Below the pieces are notes generated by a model, which was given only the letters and a program-made list of their open reading frames with translations, had not been told where the DNA came from and searched no databases. Position numbers and translations under genes: made by a program. Source: Virgisporangium aliadipatigenens (lineage in GTDB: Bacteria; Actinomycetota; Actinomycetes; Mycobacteriales; Micromonosporaceae). Taken from it: 64,000 nucleotides of DNA. Where the stretch lies: contig NZ_BOPF01000014.1 of the NCBI RefSeq assembly GCF_016863615.1, positions 211,811 through 275,810 of the forward strand, in the 5' to 3' direction. Positions 10,198-18,196 of this stretch are shown piece by piece; the first letter of the stretch is position 1; each line of letters begins with the position of its first letter.

Positions 10198-12099
10198 GTG
10201 GAAATCGAGTTCGCCGCAGCCGAAGGCTGGCTGCACAACGTCTGGCTGCTGATCGCCGTACCCCTGGTCAGCGCCGCGATCCTGCTGCTCCTGGGCAAGC
10301 GGGCCGACAAGTGGGGGCACTGGCTCGGAGCGGGCAGCGTCGGTGTGACGTTCGTGCTCGCGTTGACGTTCTTCTTCCAGCTGCGGGGGATGGACGAACG
10401 CGAGGGCGTCGAACTGTCGCTGTTCGAGTACCTGCCGGTCGCCGGGCTGAAGGTCGACTTCGGGCTGCTCTACGACCCGTTGGCCGCGATCTTCACGCTG
10501 CTGATCACCGGCGTGGGCTTCCTGATCCACGTGTACGCCGTGGGCTACATGTCCCACGACCCGGGTCGGCGACGGTTCTTCGGCTTCTTCAACCTGTTCG
10601 TCGCCGCGATGCTGCTGCTGGTCCTCGGCAACAACTTCGTGATGCTGTACATCGGCTGGGAGGGCGTGGGTCTCGCCTCCTACCTGCTGATCTCGTTCTA
10701 CTTCGACCGGCCCGCCGCGGCGACCGCCGGCAAGAAGGCGTTCCTGATCAACCGCGTCGGTGACGCCGGGTTCGCGATCGCGATCTTCCTGATGTTCGCG
10801 ACGCTCGGGACGACGCAGTACGACGAGGTGTTCAACGGGGTCGGCCAGTTGACCGGCGCCACGGTGACGGCCATGGGCCTGCTGCTGCTCCTCGGCGCGT
10901 GCGGCAAGTCCGGCCAGTTCCCCCTGCACACCTGGCTGCCCGACGCGATGGAGGGCCCGACGCCGGTCTCGGCCCTCATCCACGCGGCCACGATGGTCAC
11001 CGCGGGCGTCTACCTGATCGCCCGGTCGCACCCGGTCTTCGACGCCTCGGAGACCGCGCAGGCGGTCGTCGTCACGATCGGCGCGATCACCCTGCTGATC
11101 GGCTGCATCATCGGCTGCGCCAAGGACGACATCAAGCGGGTGCTCGCCTACTCGACGGTGTCGCAGATCGGGTACATGTTCCTGGCCGTGGGCCTGGGCG
11201 GGGCGGCGTACGCGCTCGGCCTGATCCACCTGCTGGCGCACGGCTTCTTCAAGGCGGGACTCTTCCTCGGGGCCGGTTCGGTCATGCACGGGATGCAGGA
11301 CCAGACCGACATCCGGCGCTTCGGCGGACTGGCCAAGCACATGCGGATCACGTGGATCACGTTCCTGCTCGGCTACCTGGCGATCATCGGGCTGCCGCCG
11401 CTGTCGGGCTTCTTCAGCAAGGACCCGATCATTCACTCGGCGTTCGAACGCCACGGGTGGAGCGGCTGGGTGCTCGGCTCGGTCGCGCTGATCGGTGCCG
11501 GGCTGACGGCCTTCTACATGACGCGGCTGTACGTGCTGACGTTCCACGGCAAGCCGCGCTGGACCGAGGGGCAGCACCCGCACGAGTCGCCGCCGGTGAT
11601 GACGATCCCGCTGATCCTGCTGGCGGTCGGTTCGGTCGCGGCCGGTGGGCTCATGGCCACGAGCGTCCCCGGCTGGCTCGAACCGGTCCTGGGTGAGCAC
11701 GAGGAGCACCACGCCCGCCTGAGCGAGTGGACCGTGACCGCGATGACCATGGCCGTCGTGATCCTCGGTGCGGGCCTCGGGTTCGCGCTGTTCCGGCGCG
11801 GCACGGCCCTGCAGGAGCAGCCCGCCGGTCCGCTGGTGACGGCCGCCCGTCGCAACCTCTACTTCGACACCCTCAACGAGGTCGTGTTCGAACTCCCGGG
11901 CAAGCTGCTGACCCGGGCGCTGGTGTTCCTCGACAACCGGGGCATCGACGGCGTGGTCAACGGGCTGGCGGCCACGGTCGGCGGTGGCTCCGGCCGGCTG
12001 CGTCGGGCCCAGACCGGCTTCGTCCGCTCCTACGCCCTGTCGATCCTCGGAGGTGCGGTCCTCGTGGTCGCGGCAATGATGGCGGTGACCCTCTCATGA
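10198..12099 (+). CDS. nuoL: NADH-quinone oxidoreductase subunit L
   Basis: Distal antiporter-like proton-pumping subunit of complex I, 633 residues with many helices and a long C-terminal segment that fits the lateral helix. Family signatures are visible: GWEGVGLASYLLI, the Lys of KKAFLINRVGDAG, the core PTPVSALIHAATMVTAGVYL and DDIKRVLAYSTVSQIGYM. GTG 10198 has GAGAGG upstream. The stop overlaps the ATG of the 35-codon mini-ORF leading into nuoM. Confidence 0.96.
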   Translation: MEIEFAAAEGWLHNVWLLIAVPLVSAAILLLLGKRADKWGHWLGAGSVGVTFVLALTFFFQLRGMDEREGVELSLFEYLPVAGLKVDFGLLYDPLAAIFTLLITGVGFLIHVYAVGYMSHDPGRRRFFGFFNLFVAAMLLLVLGNNFVMLYIGWEGVGLASYLLISFYFDRPAAATAGKKAFLINRVGDAGFAIAIFLMFATLGTTQYDEVFNGVGQLTGATVTAMGLLLLLGACGKSGQFPLHTWLPDAMEGPTPVSALIHAATMVTAGVYLIARSHPVFDASETAQAVVVTIGAITLLIGCIIGCAKDDIKRVLAYSTVSQIGYMFLAVGLGGAAYALGLIHLLAHGFFKAGLFLGAGSVMHGMQDQTDIRRFGGLAKHMRITWITFLLGYLAIIGLPPLSGFFSKDPIIHSAFERHGWSGWVLGSVALIGAGLTAFYMTRLYVLTFHGKPRWTEGQHPHESPPVMTIPLILLAVGSVAAGGLMATSVPGWLEPVLGEHEEHHARLSEWTVTAMTMAVVILGAGLGFALFRRGTALQEQPAGPLVTAARRNLYFDTLNEVVFELPGKLLTRALVFLDNRGIDGVVNGLAATVGGGSGRLRRAQTGFVRSYALSILGGAVLVVAAMMAVTLS

Positions 12100-12203
12100 G
12101 CGCGTATCGGGACGGCGCGGTGCCGTCTGGACTGAGGAACGAAGTGACGAGGGAAGACGGCACCGAGAGCGCCGGCACGATCTTGCGCGGGGGGAATCGA
12201 TGA
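12096..12203 (+). other. bridging mini-ORF between nuoL and nuoM (35 codons)
   Basis: ATG 12096 overlaps the nuoL stop (ATGA), the frame runs 35 codons, and the TGA 12201-12203 overlaps the nuoM ATG (ATGA). The peptide begins MSAYRDGAVPSG and ends LRGGNR. The DNA holds a perfect 9-bp inverted repeat (12120-12128 with 12155-12163) around a loop containing GAACGAAGTGACGAGGG. This body differs from the other nuo mini-ORFs but the start, the size class and the double overlap are the same. No known domain. Confidence 0.35.
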
Positions 12204-13729
12204 AGGACTTCCCGTTCCTGAGCGTGCTCGTCGCGGCGCCGCTGGTCGGGGCGATCGTGGTGGCGCTGCTGCCGAAGTCGAAGGCGGCGCTGGCCAAGCA
12301 GGTGGCGCTGGTCTGGTCGCTGGCGGTGCTCGGCCTGACGATCGTCATGTGGACGGCGTTCAAGGCCGACGGCGACCGGTTCCAGTTCCGTGAGTCGTAC
12401 GTCTGGATCAAGGCGTGGGACGCCCGGATCACGTTCGAGGCCGACGGCATCGCGCTGGTGATGCTGGCGCTGATCGCCTTCCTGGTGCCGCTGGTCATCC
12501 TGGCCTCGTGGCACGACGCGGAGCGCAGCAGCCGTTCGGTGCCGACCTACTTCGCCCTGCTGCTGACCCTCGAGACCACGATGCTCGGCGTCTTCGCCGC
12601 CGCCGACATCTTCCTGTTCTACGTGTTCTTCGAGGTCATGCTCGTCCCGATGTACTTCCTCATCGGCTCCTACGGTGCCGGCCAGCGGCAGTACGCGGCG
12701 GTGAAGTTCTTCCTCTACTCCCTGGTCGGCGGCCTCTTCATGCTGGCCGCGGTCGTGGGGCTGTGGGTGCTCGGCGGGCACACGTTCGACTGGCACGAAC
12801 TACAGAAGGCGGACTTCTCCACCGGGGCCGAACGCTGGCTCTTCCTCGGCTTCTTCCTCGCGTTCGCGATCAAGGCACCGTTCTTCCCGTTCCACACCTG
12901 GCTGCCGGACGCGGGTTCGGCCGCCCCGGCCGGTGCGGCGGCGTTGCTCGTCGGCGTGCTGGACAAGGTCGGGACGTTCGGCATCCTGCGCTACTGCCTG
13001 CCGCTGTTCCCCAACGCGTCGAAGTACTTCGCGCCGCTGGGGCTCGCGCTGGCGCTGATCGGCATCGTGTACGGCGCACTGCTGGCCATCGGCCAGAACG
13101 ACCTGAAACGGCTGGTCGCCTACACCTCGATCGCGCACTTCGGGTTCATCGGCATCGGCATCTTCGCGTTCACCACGCAGGCCGGTTCCGGGTCGGTGCT
13201 CTACATGGTCAACCACGGGCTCGCGACCGGGCTGCTCTTCCTGGTGGTGGGCATGTTCGTCAGCCGGCGCGGCAGCGCGATGGTGGGCGACTTCGGCGGC
13301 GCGGGCAAGCTCGTCCCGGTGCTCGCCGGCGTCTTCTTCATCGCCGGCATGGCGTCGCTGGCACTGCCCGGCACGTCGCCGTTCGTCTCCGAGTTCCTGG
13401 TGCTGCTGGGCGTCTTCACGGTGAACAAGACCGTGGCGGTGATCGCCACGCTCGGCATCATCCTCGCGGCGGCCTACGTGCTGTGGATGATCCAGCGCAC
13501 CACGCAGGGCGAGCTGAACCCGGCCCTCACCAAGCTGGAGTCGATGCGCAAGGACCTGTCGCTGCGCGAGACCGTGGTGGTGGCCCCGCTCGTGGTGCTG
13601 ATCCTGGTGCTCGGCGTGTACCCGAAGCCGGTTCTCGACGTGATCAACCCGGCGGTGTCGGCAACCCTGGAAGACATCGGCAAGAAGGACCCCGCACCTA
13701 CAGCGGTCGAGCGTGAGGCGGCCAAATGA
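12200..13729 (+). CDS. nuoM: NADH-quinone oxidoreductase subunit M
   Basis: Middle antiporter-like proton-pumping subunit of complex I, 509 residues, about 14 helices. Signatures are the Glu in YVFFEVMLVPMYFLIG, KAPFFPFHTWLPDA, and NDLKRLVAYTSIAHFGFIGIG. Start ATG 12200 follows GGGGGAA and overlaps the preceding mini-ORF stop. Its TGA overlaps the nuoN ATG by 4 nt. Confidence 0.96.
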   Translation: MKDFPFLSVLVAAPLVGAIVVALLPKSKAALAKQVALVWSLAVLGLTIVMWTAFKADGDRFQFRESYVWIKAWDARITFEADGIALVMLALIAFLVPLVILASWHDAERSSRSVPTYFALLLTLETTMLGVFAAADIFLFYVFFEVMLVPMYFLIGSYGAGQRQYAAVKFFLYSLVGGLFMLAAVVGLWVLGGHTFDWHELQKADFSTGAERWLFLGFFLAFAIKAPFFPFHTWLPDAGSAAPAGAAALLVGVLDKVGTFGILRYCLPLFPNASKYFAPLGLALALIGIVYGALLAIGQNDLKRLVAYTSIAHFGFIGIGIFAFTTQAGSGSVLYMVNHGLATGLLFLVVGMFVSRRGSAMVGDFGGAGKLVPVLAGVFFIAGMASLALPGTSPFVSEFLVLLGVFTVNKTVAVIATLGIILAAAYVLWMIQRTTQGELNPALTKLESMRKDLSLRETVVVAPLVVLILVLGVYPKPVLDVINPAVSATLEDIGKKDPAPTAVEREAAK

Positions 13730-15276
13730 CAACCGACATCGCGGCTGAGACTCTCAAGCTGCCGTCTCTCGACTACGCGGCCCTCGCGCCGATGCTGATC
13801 CTCTTCGGAGTCGGCTGCGTGGGCGTGCTGGTCGAGGCGATCGCGCCGAAGAAGGCGCGGTTCCCCGTGCAGCTGGTGCTCGCGGTGCTCGGCATCGCCG
13901 CCTCGCTGACGGCGATCGTCCTCGCCGCCGGCACGGAGAAGGTCACCGCCGCCGGCGCGGTCGCCGTCGACGGTCCGGGGCTCTTCCTCCAGGGCTCGAT
14001 CGCGGTCCTCGGCCTGGTCGCGCTGCTGCTCATTTCGGAGCGTTCGTTGGAACGGGGTGGGGCTTTCGTGGCCCAGGCCGCCGTGACGGCCAACAGCGAG
14101 GCCGACCGGGACCAGGCGACGCGCGGCTCCGGCGCGACCGAGGTGTACCCGCTGATCATCTTCAGCCTCGGCGGCATGATGCTCTTCGCCGCCGCGAACG
14201 ACCTGCTGACGATGTTCGTGGCGCTGGAGGTCTTCTCCCTGCCGCTGTACCTGCTGTGCGCGATGGCCCGCCGCCGGCGGCTGCTGTCGCAGGAGGCGGC
14301 GCTCAAGTACTTCCTGCTCGGGGCGTTCGCGTCGGCGTTCTTCCTGTTCGGCATCGCGCTGGTGTACGGCTACGCGGGCCGGGTCGACTTCGCCGGCATC
14401 CACGCCGCCGTGCTCGACTCCCCGAACGACATCGCCCTGCTGTACATCGGCCTCGCGATGGTGGCGATCGGCCTGCTGTTCAAGGCCGCGCTGGCGCCGT
14501 TCCACGTGTGGACGCCGGACGTCTACCAGGGCGCCCCGACGCCGGTGACCGCCCTGATGGCGGCGTGCACCAAGGTGGCGGCGTTCGGTGGGCTGCTGCG
14601 CGTGCTGTACGTCGCGTTCGAACGTTCGCAGTGGGACTACCGGCCGGTGCTCGGTGCCATCGCGGTGCTGACGATGCTGGTGGGTGCCGTTCTGGCGGTC
14701 ACGCAGACCGACATCAAGCGGCTGCTGGCGTACTCGTCGATCGCGAATGCGGGCTACGTGCTGGTCGGCGTGCTGGCCATCAGCAAGGCCGGGCTGGCCA
14801 GTTCGCTGTTCTACCTGGTGGCGTACGGGTTCTCGGTGCTGGCGGCGTTCGGCATCGTGACGCTGGTGCGCGACGCCGACGGTGAGGCCACGCACCTGTC
14901 CCGCTGGGCCGGGCTGGGTCGGCGTTCGCCGCTGTACGCGACGCTGTTCACGTTCCTGCTGCTGGCGTTCGCGGGTATTCCGCTGACGTCGGGGTTCACC
15001 GCCAAGTTCGGGGTGTTCGCGGCGGCCATCGAGGCGGATCAGACCTGGCTGGTGATCGCGGGTGTGATCACGAGCGCGATCATCGCGTTCCCGTACCTGC
15101 GGGTCGTCGTGATGATGTGGCTGTCGGAACCGGGTGAGTCGACGCCGGCGGTGTCGCTGCCGGGTGCGCTGACGGCCGCGGCGGTGACGATCGGGGCGGC
15201 GGCCACGCTGCTGCTCGGAATCGTGCCGCAGCCGCTGCTCGACATGACCGAGAATGCGGCGCATTTTGTAAGGTAG
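13726..15276 (+). CDS. nuoN: NADH-quinone oxidoreductase subunit N
   Basis: Proximal antiporter-like proton-pumping subunit of complex I and last gene of the operon; 516 residues. Visible motifs are MFVALEVFSLPLYLLC, LFKAALAPFHVWTPDVYQGA, and TDIKRLLAYSSIANAGYVLVG. A soluble Ser/Ala/Arg-rich loop sits near residue 110-140. ATG 13726 overlaps the nuoM stop. A canonical terminator begins 17 nt after the TAG, which fixes the 3' end of the operon. Confidence 0.96.
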   Translation: MTTDIAAETLKLPSLDYAALAPMLILFGVGCVGVLVEAIAPKKARFPVQLVLAVLGIAASLTAIVLAAGTEKVTAAGAVAVDGPGLFLQGSIAVLGLVALLLISERSLERGGAFVAQAAVTANSEADRDQATRGSGATEVYPLIIFSLGGMMLFAAANDLLTMFVALEVFSLPLYLLCAMARRRRLLSQEAALKYFLLGAFASAFFLFGIALVYGYAGRVDFAGIHAAVLDSPNDIALLYIGLAMVAIGLLFKAALAPFHVWTPDVYQGAPTPVTALMAACTKVAAFGGLLRVLYVAFERSQWDYRPVLGAIAVLTMLVGAVLAVTQTDIKRLLAYSSIANAGYVLVGVLAISKAGLASSLFYLVAYGFSVLAAFGIVTLVRDADGEATHLSRWAGLGRRSPLYATLFTFLLLAFAGIPLTSGFTAKFGVFAAAIEADQTWLVIAGVITSAIIAFPYLRVVVMMWLSEPGESTPAVSLPGALTAAAVTIGAAATLLLGIVPQPLLDMTENAAHFVR

Positions 15277-15292
15277 TCAGATGGCTTTCCAC

Positions 15293-15333
15293 GGCCCGCC
15301 GGCAGAAATACCTGCTGGCGGGCCTTTTCTTTT
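15293..15333 (+). terminator. Rho-independent terminator of the nuo operon
   Basis: A 13-bp stem (15293-15305 with 15312-15324, one G-U pair) closes a 6-nt loop and is followed at once by TTTTCTTTT. This is the clearest intrinsic terminator in the window and lies directly after nuoN. Confidence 0.93.
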
Positions 15334-15408
15334 AGATCATGAATAAACGGAGCCACTACTCCGTTTGGCGAAGTTAAATGAGAGGTGCGCGGAGGAGGAA
15401 CGGTGCGG

Positions 15409-15414
15409 TATAAC
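15409..15414 (+). promoter_or_regulatory. -10 box for a probably leaderless Uma2 gene
   Basis: TATAAC lies 7 nt before a GTG at 15422, the distance that places transcription start on the start codon. No Shine-Dalgarno sequence fits that GTG. No good -35 is visible. Confidence 0.4.
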
Positions 15415-15421
15415 GGTGGGC

Positions 15422-16030
15422 GTGGCTGCTCCTGTGATGACTGAATTCGATCCCCTGCGTGACCTCGCTGGGAAATGGACCACGGATCTCGCGGAGCAGT
15501 ACCTGCCACTTCCAAGCCACCCGTATCACACGTACGAGTGCGTCGATGGAAGGCTGATCATGTCTGCGGCGGAGTGCTACGAAAACGGCTTCGCGCAGAT
15601 GCGGATCGACCGGATCTTGGGTGAGGCCGTCGAAGCCGCGGGATACATACTCCTGGGGCAGGTAAACCTGACCTTCGCCGACAATCGGTGGATCGTTCCG
15701 GACGCGCTCGTCATCAAAGAGCCGCCGGCGCGGGGAAAACAGCGCACCTGGATTCCCTATATGCATGCCGTCATGCCGATCGAGCTCGTCTCGCCGTCCA
15801 GCGAAGATCGCGATTGCATCGACAAGCCCGCCATGTGCGCGGCGGCGGGCGTTCCCTATTTCATGCAGATCCAGGTCCCCAAGTCGATCGGGCCGGTCAG
15901 GGTTTCCGTGCAGCGGCTGCGACGGCGCGGCGCGCCCACCGTGATCGCTTCCGGCCGGTCCGGGGATCGGGTCACGATGGACGAGCCGTTCTCGGTGTCG
16001 TTCGACCCGGAGCGGTTCAACGCTCCCTGA
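15422..16030 (+). CDS. Uma2 family (DUF820) endonuclease-like protein
   Basis: A member of the Uma2/DUF820 family, which has a PD-(D/E)XK restriction-endonuclease-like fold; the biological role of the family is not settled. Visible in the 202-residue product: PDALV (the catalytic-type Asp), MPIELVSPSSEDRD (the acidic strand) and a Lys in IDKPAMCAAAGVPYF, which together match the family's active-site layout. The GTG at 15422 is chosen for the -10 box just upstream; an ATG at 15437 is an alternative. It stands alone after the nuo terminator. Such genes are often numerous in this group of actinobacteria. Confidence 0.8.
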   Translation: MAAPVMTEFDPLRDLAGKWTTDLAEQYLPLPSHPYHTYECVDGRLIMSAAECYENGFAQMRIDRILGEAVEAAGYILLGQVNLTFADNRWIVPDALVIKEPPARGKQRTWIPYMHAVMPIELVSPSSEDRDCIDKPAMCAAAGVPYFMQIQVPKSIGPVRVSVQRLRRRGAPTVIASGRSGDRVTMDEPFSVSFDPERFNAP

Positions 16031-16141
16031 GGAGCGTCGTCCCGGCCGGGCTGCGGCGGCTGGCGGTGATCGGCGTCGCATCGACCGGGGCCGGGAGGTG
16101 CTGGTCGCCCCGGGGTACGCGCCGTATGGCATCGTTGAGGC

Positions 16142-17164
16142 GTGGAGAAGGCGGGCGGCGGGCGGCGTGCACTGATCAGCTTCGACGGCGTTGATCCCGA
16201 TCTGGAGGCCGGCGTCCGCGCGATCCTCGACGGTGTCGAGGGCACATTGCGCGAAACGGTCGCCAGCTCCGACCGCCTGATCGACGAGGCGGCCAAGCAT
16301 CTGGTGGAGGCGGGCGGCAAGCGGTTCCGGCCGATGCTGGTGGCGCTCGGCGCCCAGTTCGGCGACCCGCGCTCGCCGATGGTCGTTCCGGCGGCGGCGG
16401 TGGTGGAGCTGACGCACCTCGGCACCCTGTACCACGACGACGTGATGGACGAGGCCGAGGTGCGGCGTGGTGCCCCGAGCGCCAACTCGCGCTGGGGTAA
16501 CTCGATCGCGATCCTCATCGGCGACTACCTGTTCGCCCGCGCGGCCGATCTCGCGGCGGAGTTGGGGCTGGACGCGGTGCGCATCCAGTCGCGCACGTTC
16601 GCCCGGCTGGTGCACGGCCAGATCGCCGAGACGCTGGGGCCGGCCGAGGGCGAGGACCGGGTCGCGCACTATCTGAACGTCATCGCCGAGAAGACCGGTT
16701 CGCTGATCGCCACCAGTGCGCGCTTCGGCGGGATGTTCGGCGGTGCGCAGGAGGCGCACATCCGGGCGCTGACGGAGTACGGCGAGACGATGGGCATCGC
16801 GTTCCAGCTCTCCGACGACCTGCTCGACATCGCCAGCGACTCCGAGGAGTCCGGCAAGACGCCCGGGACCGACCTGCGCGAGGGTGTGCCGACCCTGCCG
16901 GCCCTGTATGCGCTGGAGTCGGACGACTCCGATGCCGCGGCCGTTCGGCTACGGGAGCTGCTCTCGTCGGGGCCGCTGGTCGACGACGCGCTGCACGCCG
17001 AGGCGTTGGGGTTGCTGCGCGAGTCGACGGCGCTCAAGCGCGCGCGGGAGACGGTGCGCTCCTACGCGGAACGTTCGCGGGCGGCGCTGCTGACGCTGCC
17101 GGACGCGCCGGCACGGCAGGCGATGGAGTCCCTCTGCGACTCGATCGCGGACCGTACCAGCTGA
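16142..17164 (+). CDS. polyprenyl diphosphate synthase (menaquinone side chain)
   Basis: A trans-prenyltransferase that condenses isopentenyl diphosphate units onto an allylic primer. The 340-residue product has both aspartate-rich motifs: LYHDDVMDEAEVRRG (first) and FQLSDDLLDIASD (second), plus GGKRFRPML for diphosphate binding. Genes of this type often follow nuoN in actinobacteria, which suggests a role in the side chain of menaquinone, the acceptor of complex I. Chain length cannot be read with confidence from sequence. Start is GTG 16142. Confidence 0.9.
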   Translation: MEKAGGGRRALISFDGVDPDLEAGVRAILDGVEGTLRETVASSDRLIDEAAKHLVEAGGKRFRPMLVALGAQFGDPRSPMVVPAAAVVELTHLGTLYHDDVMDEAEVRRGAPSANSRWGNSIAILIGDYLFARAADLAAELGLDAVRIQSRTFARLVHGQIAETLGPAEGEDRVAHYLNVIAEKTGSLIATSARFGGMFGGAQEAHIRALTEYGETMGIAFQLSDDLLDIASDSEESGKTPGTDLREGVPTLPALYALESDDSDAAAVRLRELLSSGPLVDDALHAEALGLLRESTALKRARETVRSYAERSRAALLTLPDAPARQAMESLCDSIADRTS

Positions 17165-17357
17165 CGCAACATGCACACCTTGCTGACCCTTGGTGCTTGA
17201 GATCTCACAGCGAGCACCGATGCATTGCTCAACTTCTGTGGAATATCAGCCGTCCGCGCCCTAAAAATCACCCTCAGCCACTGTCGGGTCCTCCCCGAAT
17301 CGCCCGCAGTTTCATATTGTGTAAAGCCTGTTACTGCTGCGACTGGGGAGGGCGGCG
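17165..17357. other. intergenic region upstream of the IclR gene
   Basis: This 193-bp stretch is more AT-rich than its surroundings. It holds the 10-bp palindrome TGAGATCTCA (about 17209) enclosed by GGTGCT and AGCACC arms, a possible operator or weak terminator hairpin after the prenyl synthase. No strong promoter pair was found. Confidence 0.4.
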
Positions 17358-18137
17358 GTGCGAGATCCACAGGCTGAGCCTTCGGATCTCATCCGCAGCG
17401 TGTCGCGGGCCTTTCGGGTACTCGAGGCGGTGGGCCAATCGCCTCGCGGGTTGACGGTCAAACAGATCGCACGCCGGTGCGAGCTGACCGTGGCCACGAC
17501 GTACCACCTGGTCCGCACACTTGCGTATGAGGGTTACGTGATGCGCCGCGAGGACGGCACCTACATAGTCGGGCTGGAGGTGGCCGACCGGTACCGCGAA
17601 CTGGTGCTCGCCTGCCGCGGCCCGCAACAGGTGCAGGACGTCTTACGCAGGGCGGCCGTCGACTCGGGCTACACGCACATGGTCGGGCGGTTCATCAACG
17701 GGCGGGTCGCCATCGTGGCCTGTGCCGAGGGGATGCGCTCACCGCAGGTCGACGACCTGGTGGCCGGGTTCGACGACGGGGCGCACGCGACGGCGCTCGG
17801 CAAGGCGCTGGTCGCCACGCTGAGCGCCGACCACCGGTGGCGGTTCCTGAAGGAACAGGGGATGCCGGCCTACACGCCGCAGACGCTGACGTCGCTGGAG
17901 GCCCTGGACGCCGACCTCGCGGCCGGTGAGCGGCGCGGGCTGCACATCGAGGTCAACCAGTTCCGGACCGGGCTCGCCGGAGCGGCCGTGCTGGTCGTCG
18001 CCGACCGCGAGCAGGAACGCCGGGTCGCGCTCGGCTGCACCGTACCGGCCGCCGACATGATGGCCTCCGCCAAGACCATCCGCACCAGACTCGTCGCCAC
18101 GGCACAGCAACTGGCCGAGGCGCTACGCGAGGGCTGA
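17358..18137 (+). CDS. IclR family transcriptional regulator
   Basis: DNA-binding regulator with an N-terminal winged helix-turn-helix (residues 10-75, with GLTVKQIARRCELTVATTYH as the helix-turn-helix) and a C-terminal IclR effector domain (residues about 85-255, including GRFINGRVAIVAC and GAHATALGKALVA). 259 residues, normal length. GTG 17358 is preceded by GGGAGG. No metabolic operon is attached, so the ligand and targets are unknown. It is followed by a hairpin terminator shared with the convergent PhoX gene. Confidence 0.88.
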   Translation: MRDPQAEPSDLIRSVSRAFRVLEAVGQSPRGLTVKQIARRCELTVATTYHLVRTLAYEGYVMRREDGTYIVGLEVADRYRELVLACRGPQQVQDVLRRAAVDSGYTHMVGRFINGRVAIVACAEGMRSPQVDDLVAGFDDGAHATALGKALVATLSADHRWRFLKEQGMPAYTPQTLTSLEALDADLAAGERRGLHIEVNQFRTGLAGAAVLVVADREQERRVALGCTVPAADMMASAKTIRTRLVATAQQLAEALREG

Positions 18138-18144
18138 AAACAAG

Positions 18145-18184
18145 CGGCGGGAGCGACGGTCCGCACCACGGCGGACCGTCGCAA
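18145..18184. terminator. bidirectional hairpin terminator, copy 1 of a 40-bp repeat
   Basis: A perfect 12-bp stem (18153-18164 with 18171-18182) around a 6-nt loop lies between the convergent IclR and PhoX genes. The whole 40-bp segment recurs base for base at 36010-36049. There is no long T tract on either side. Confidence 0.75.
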
Positions 18185-18196
18185 CCAATCAGATCG

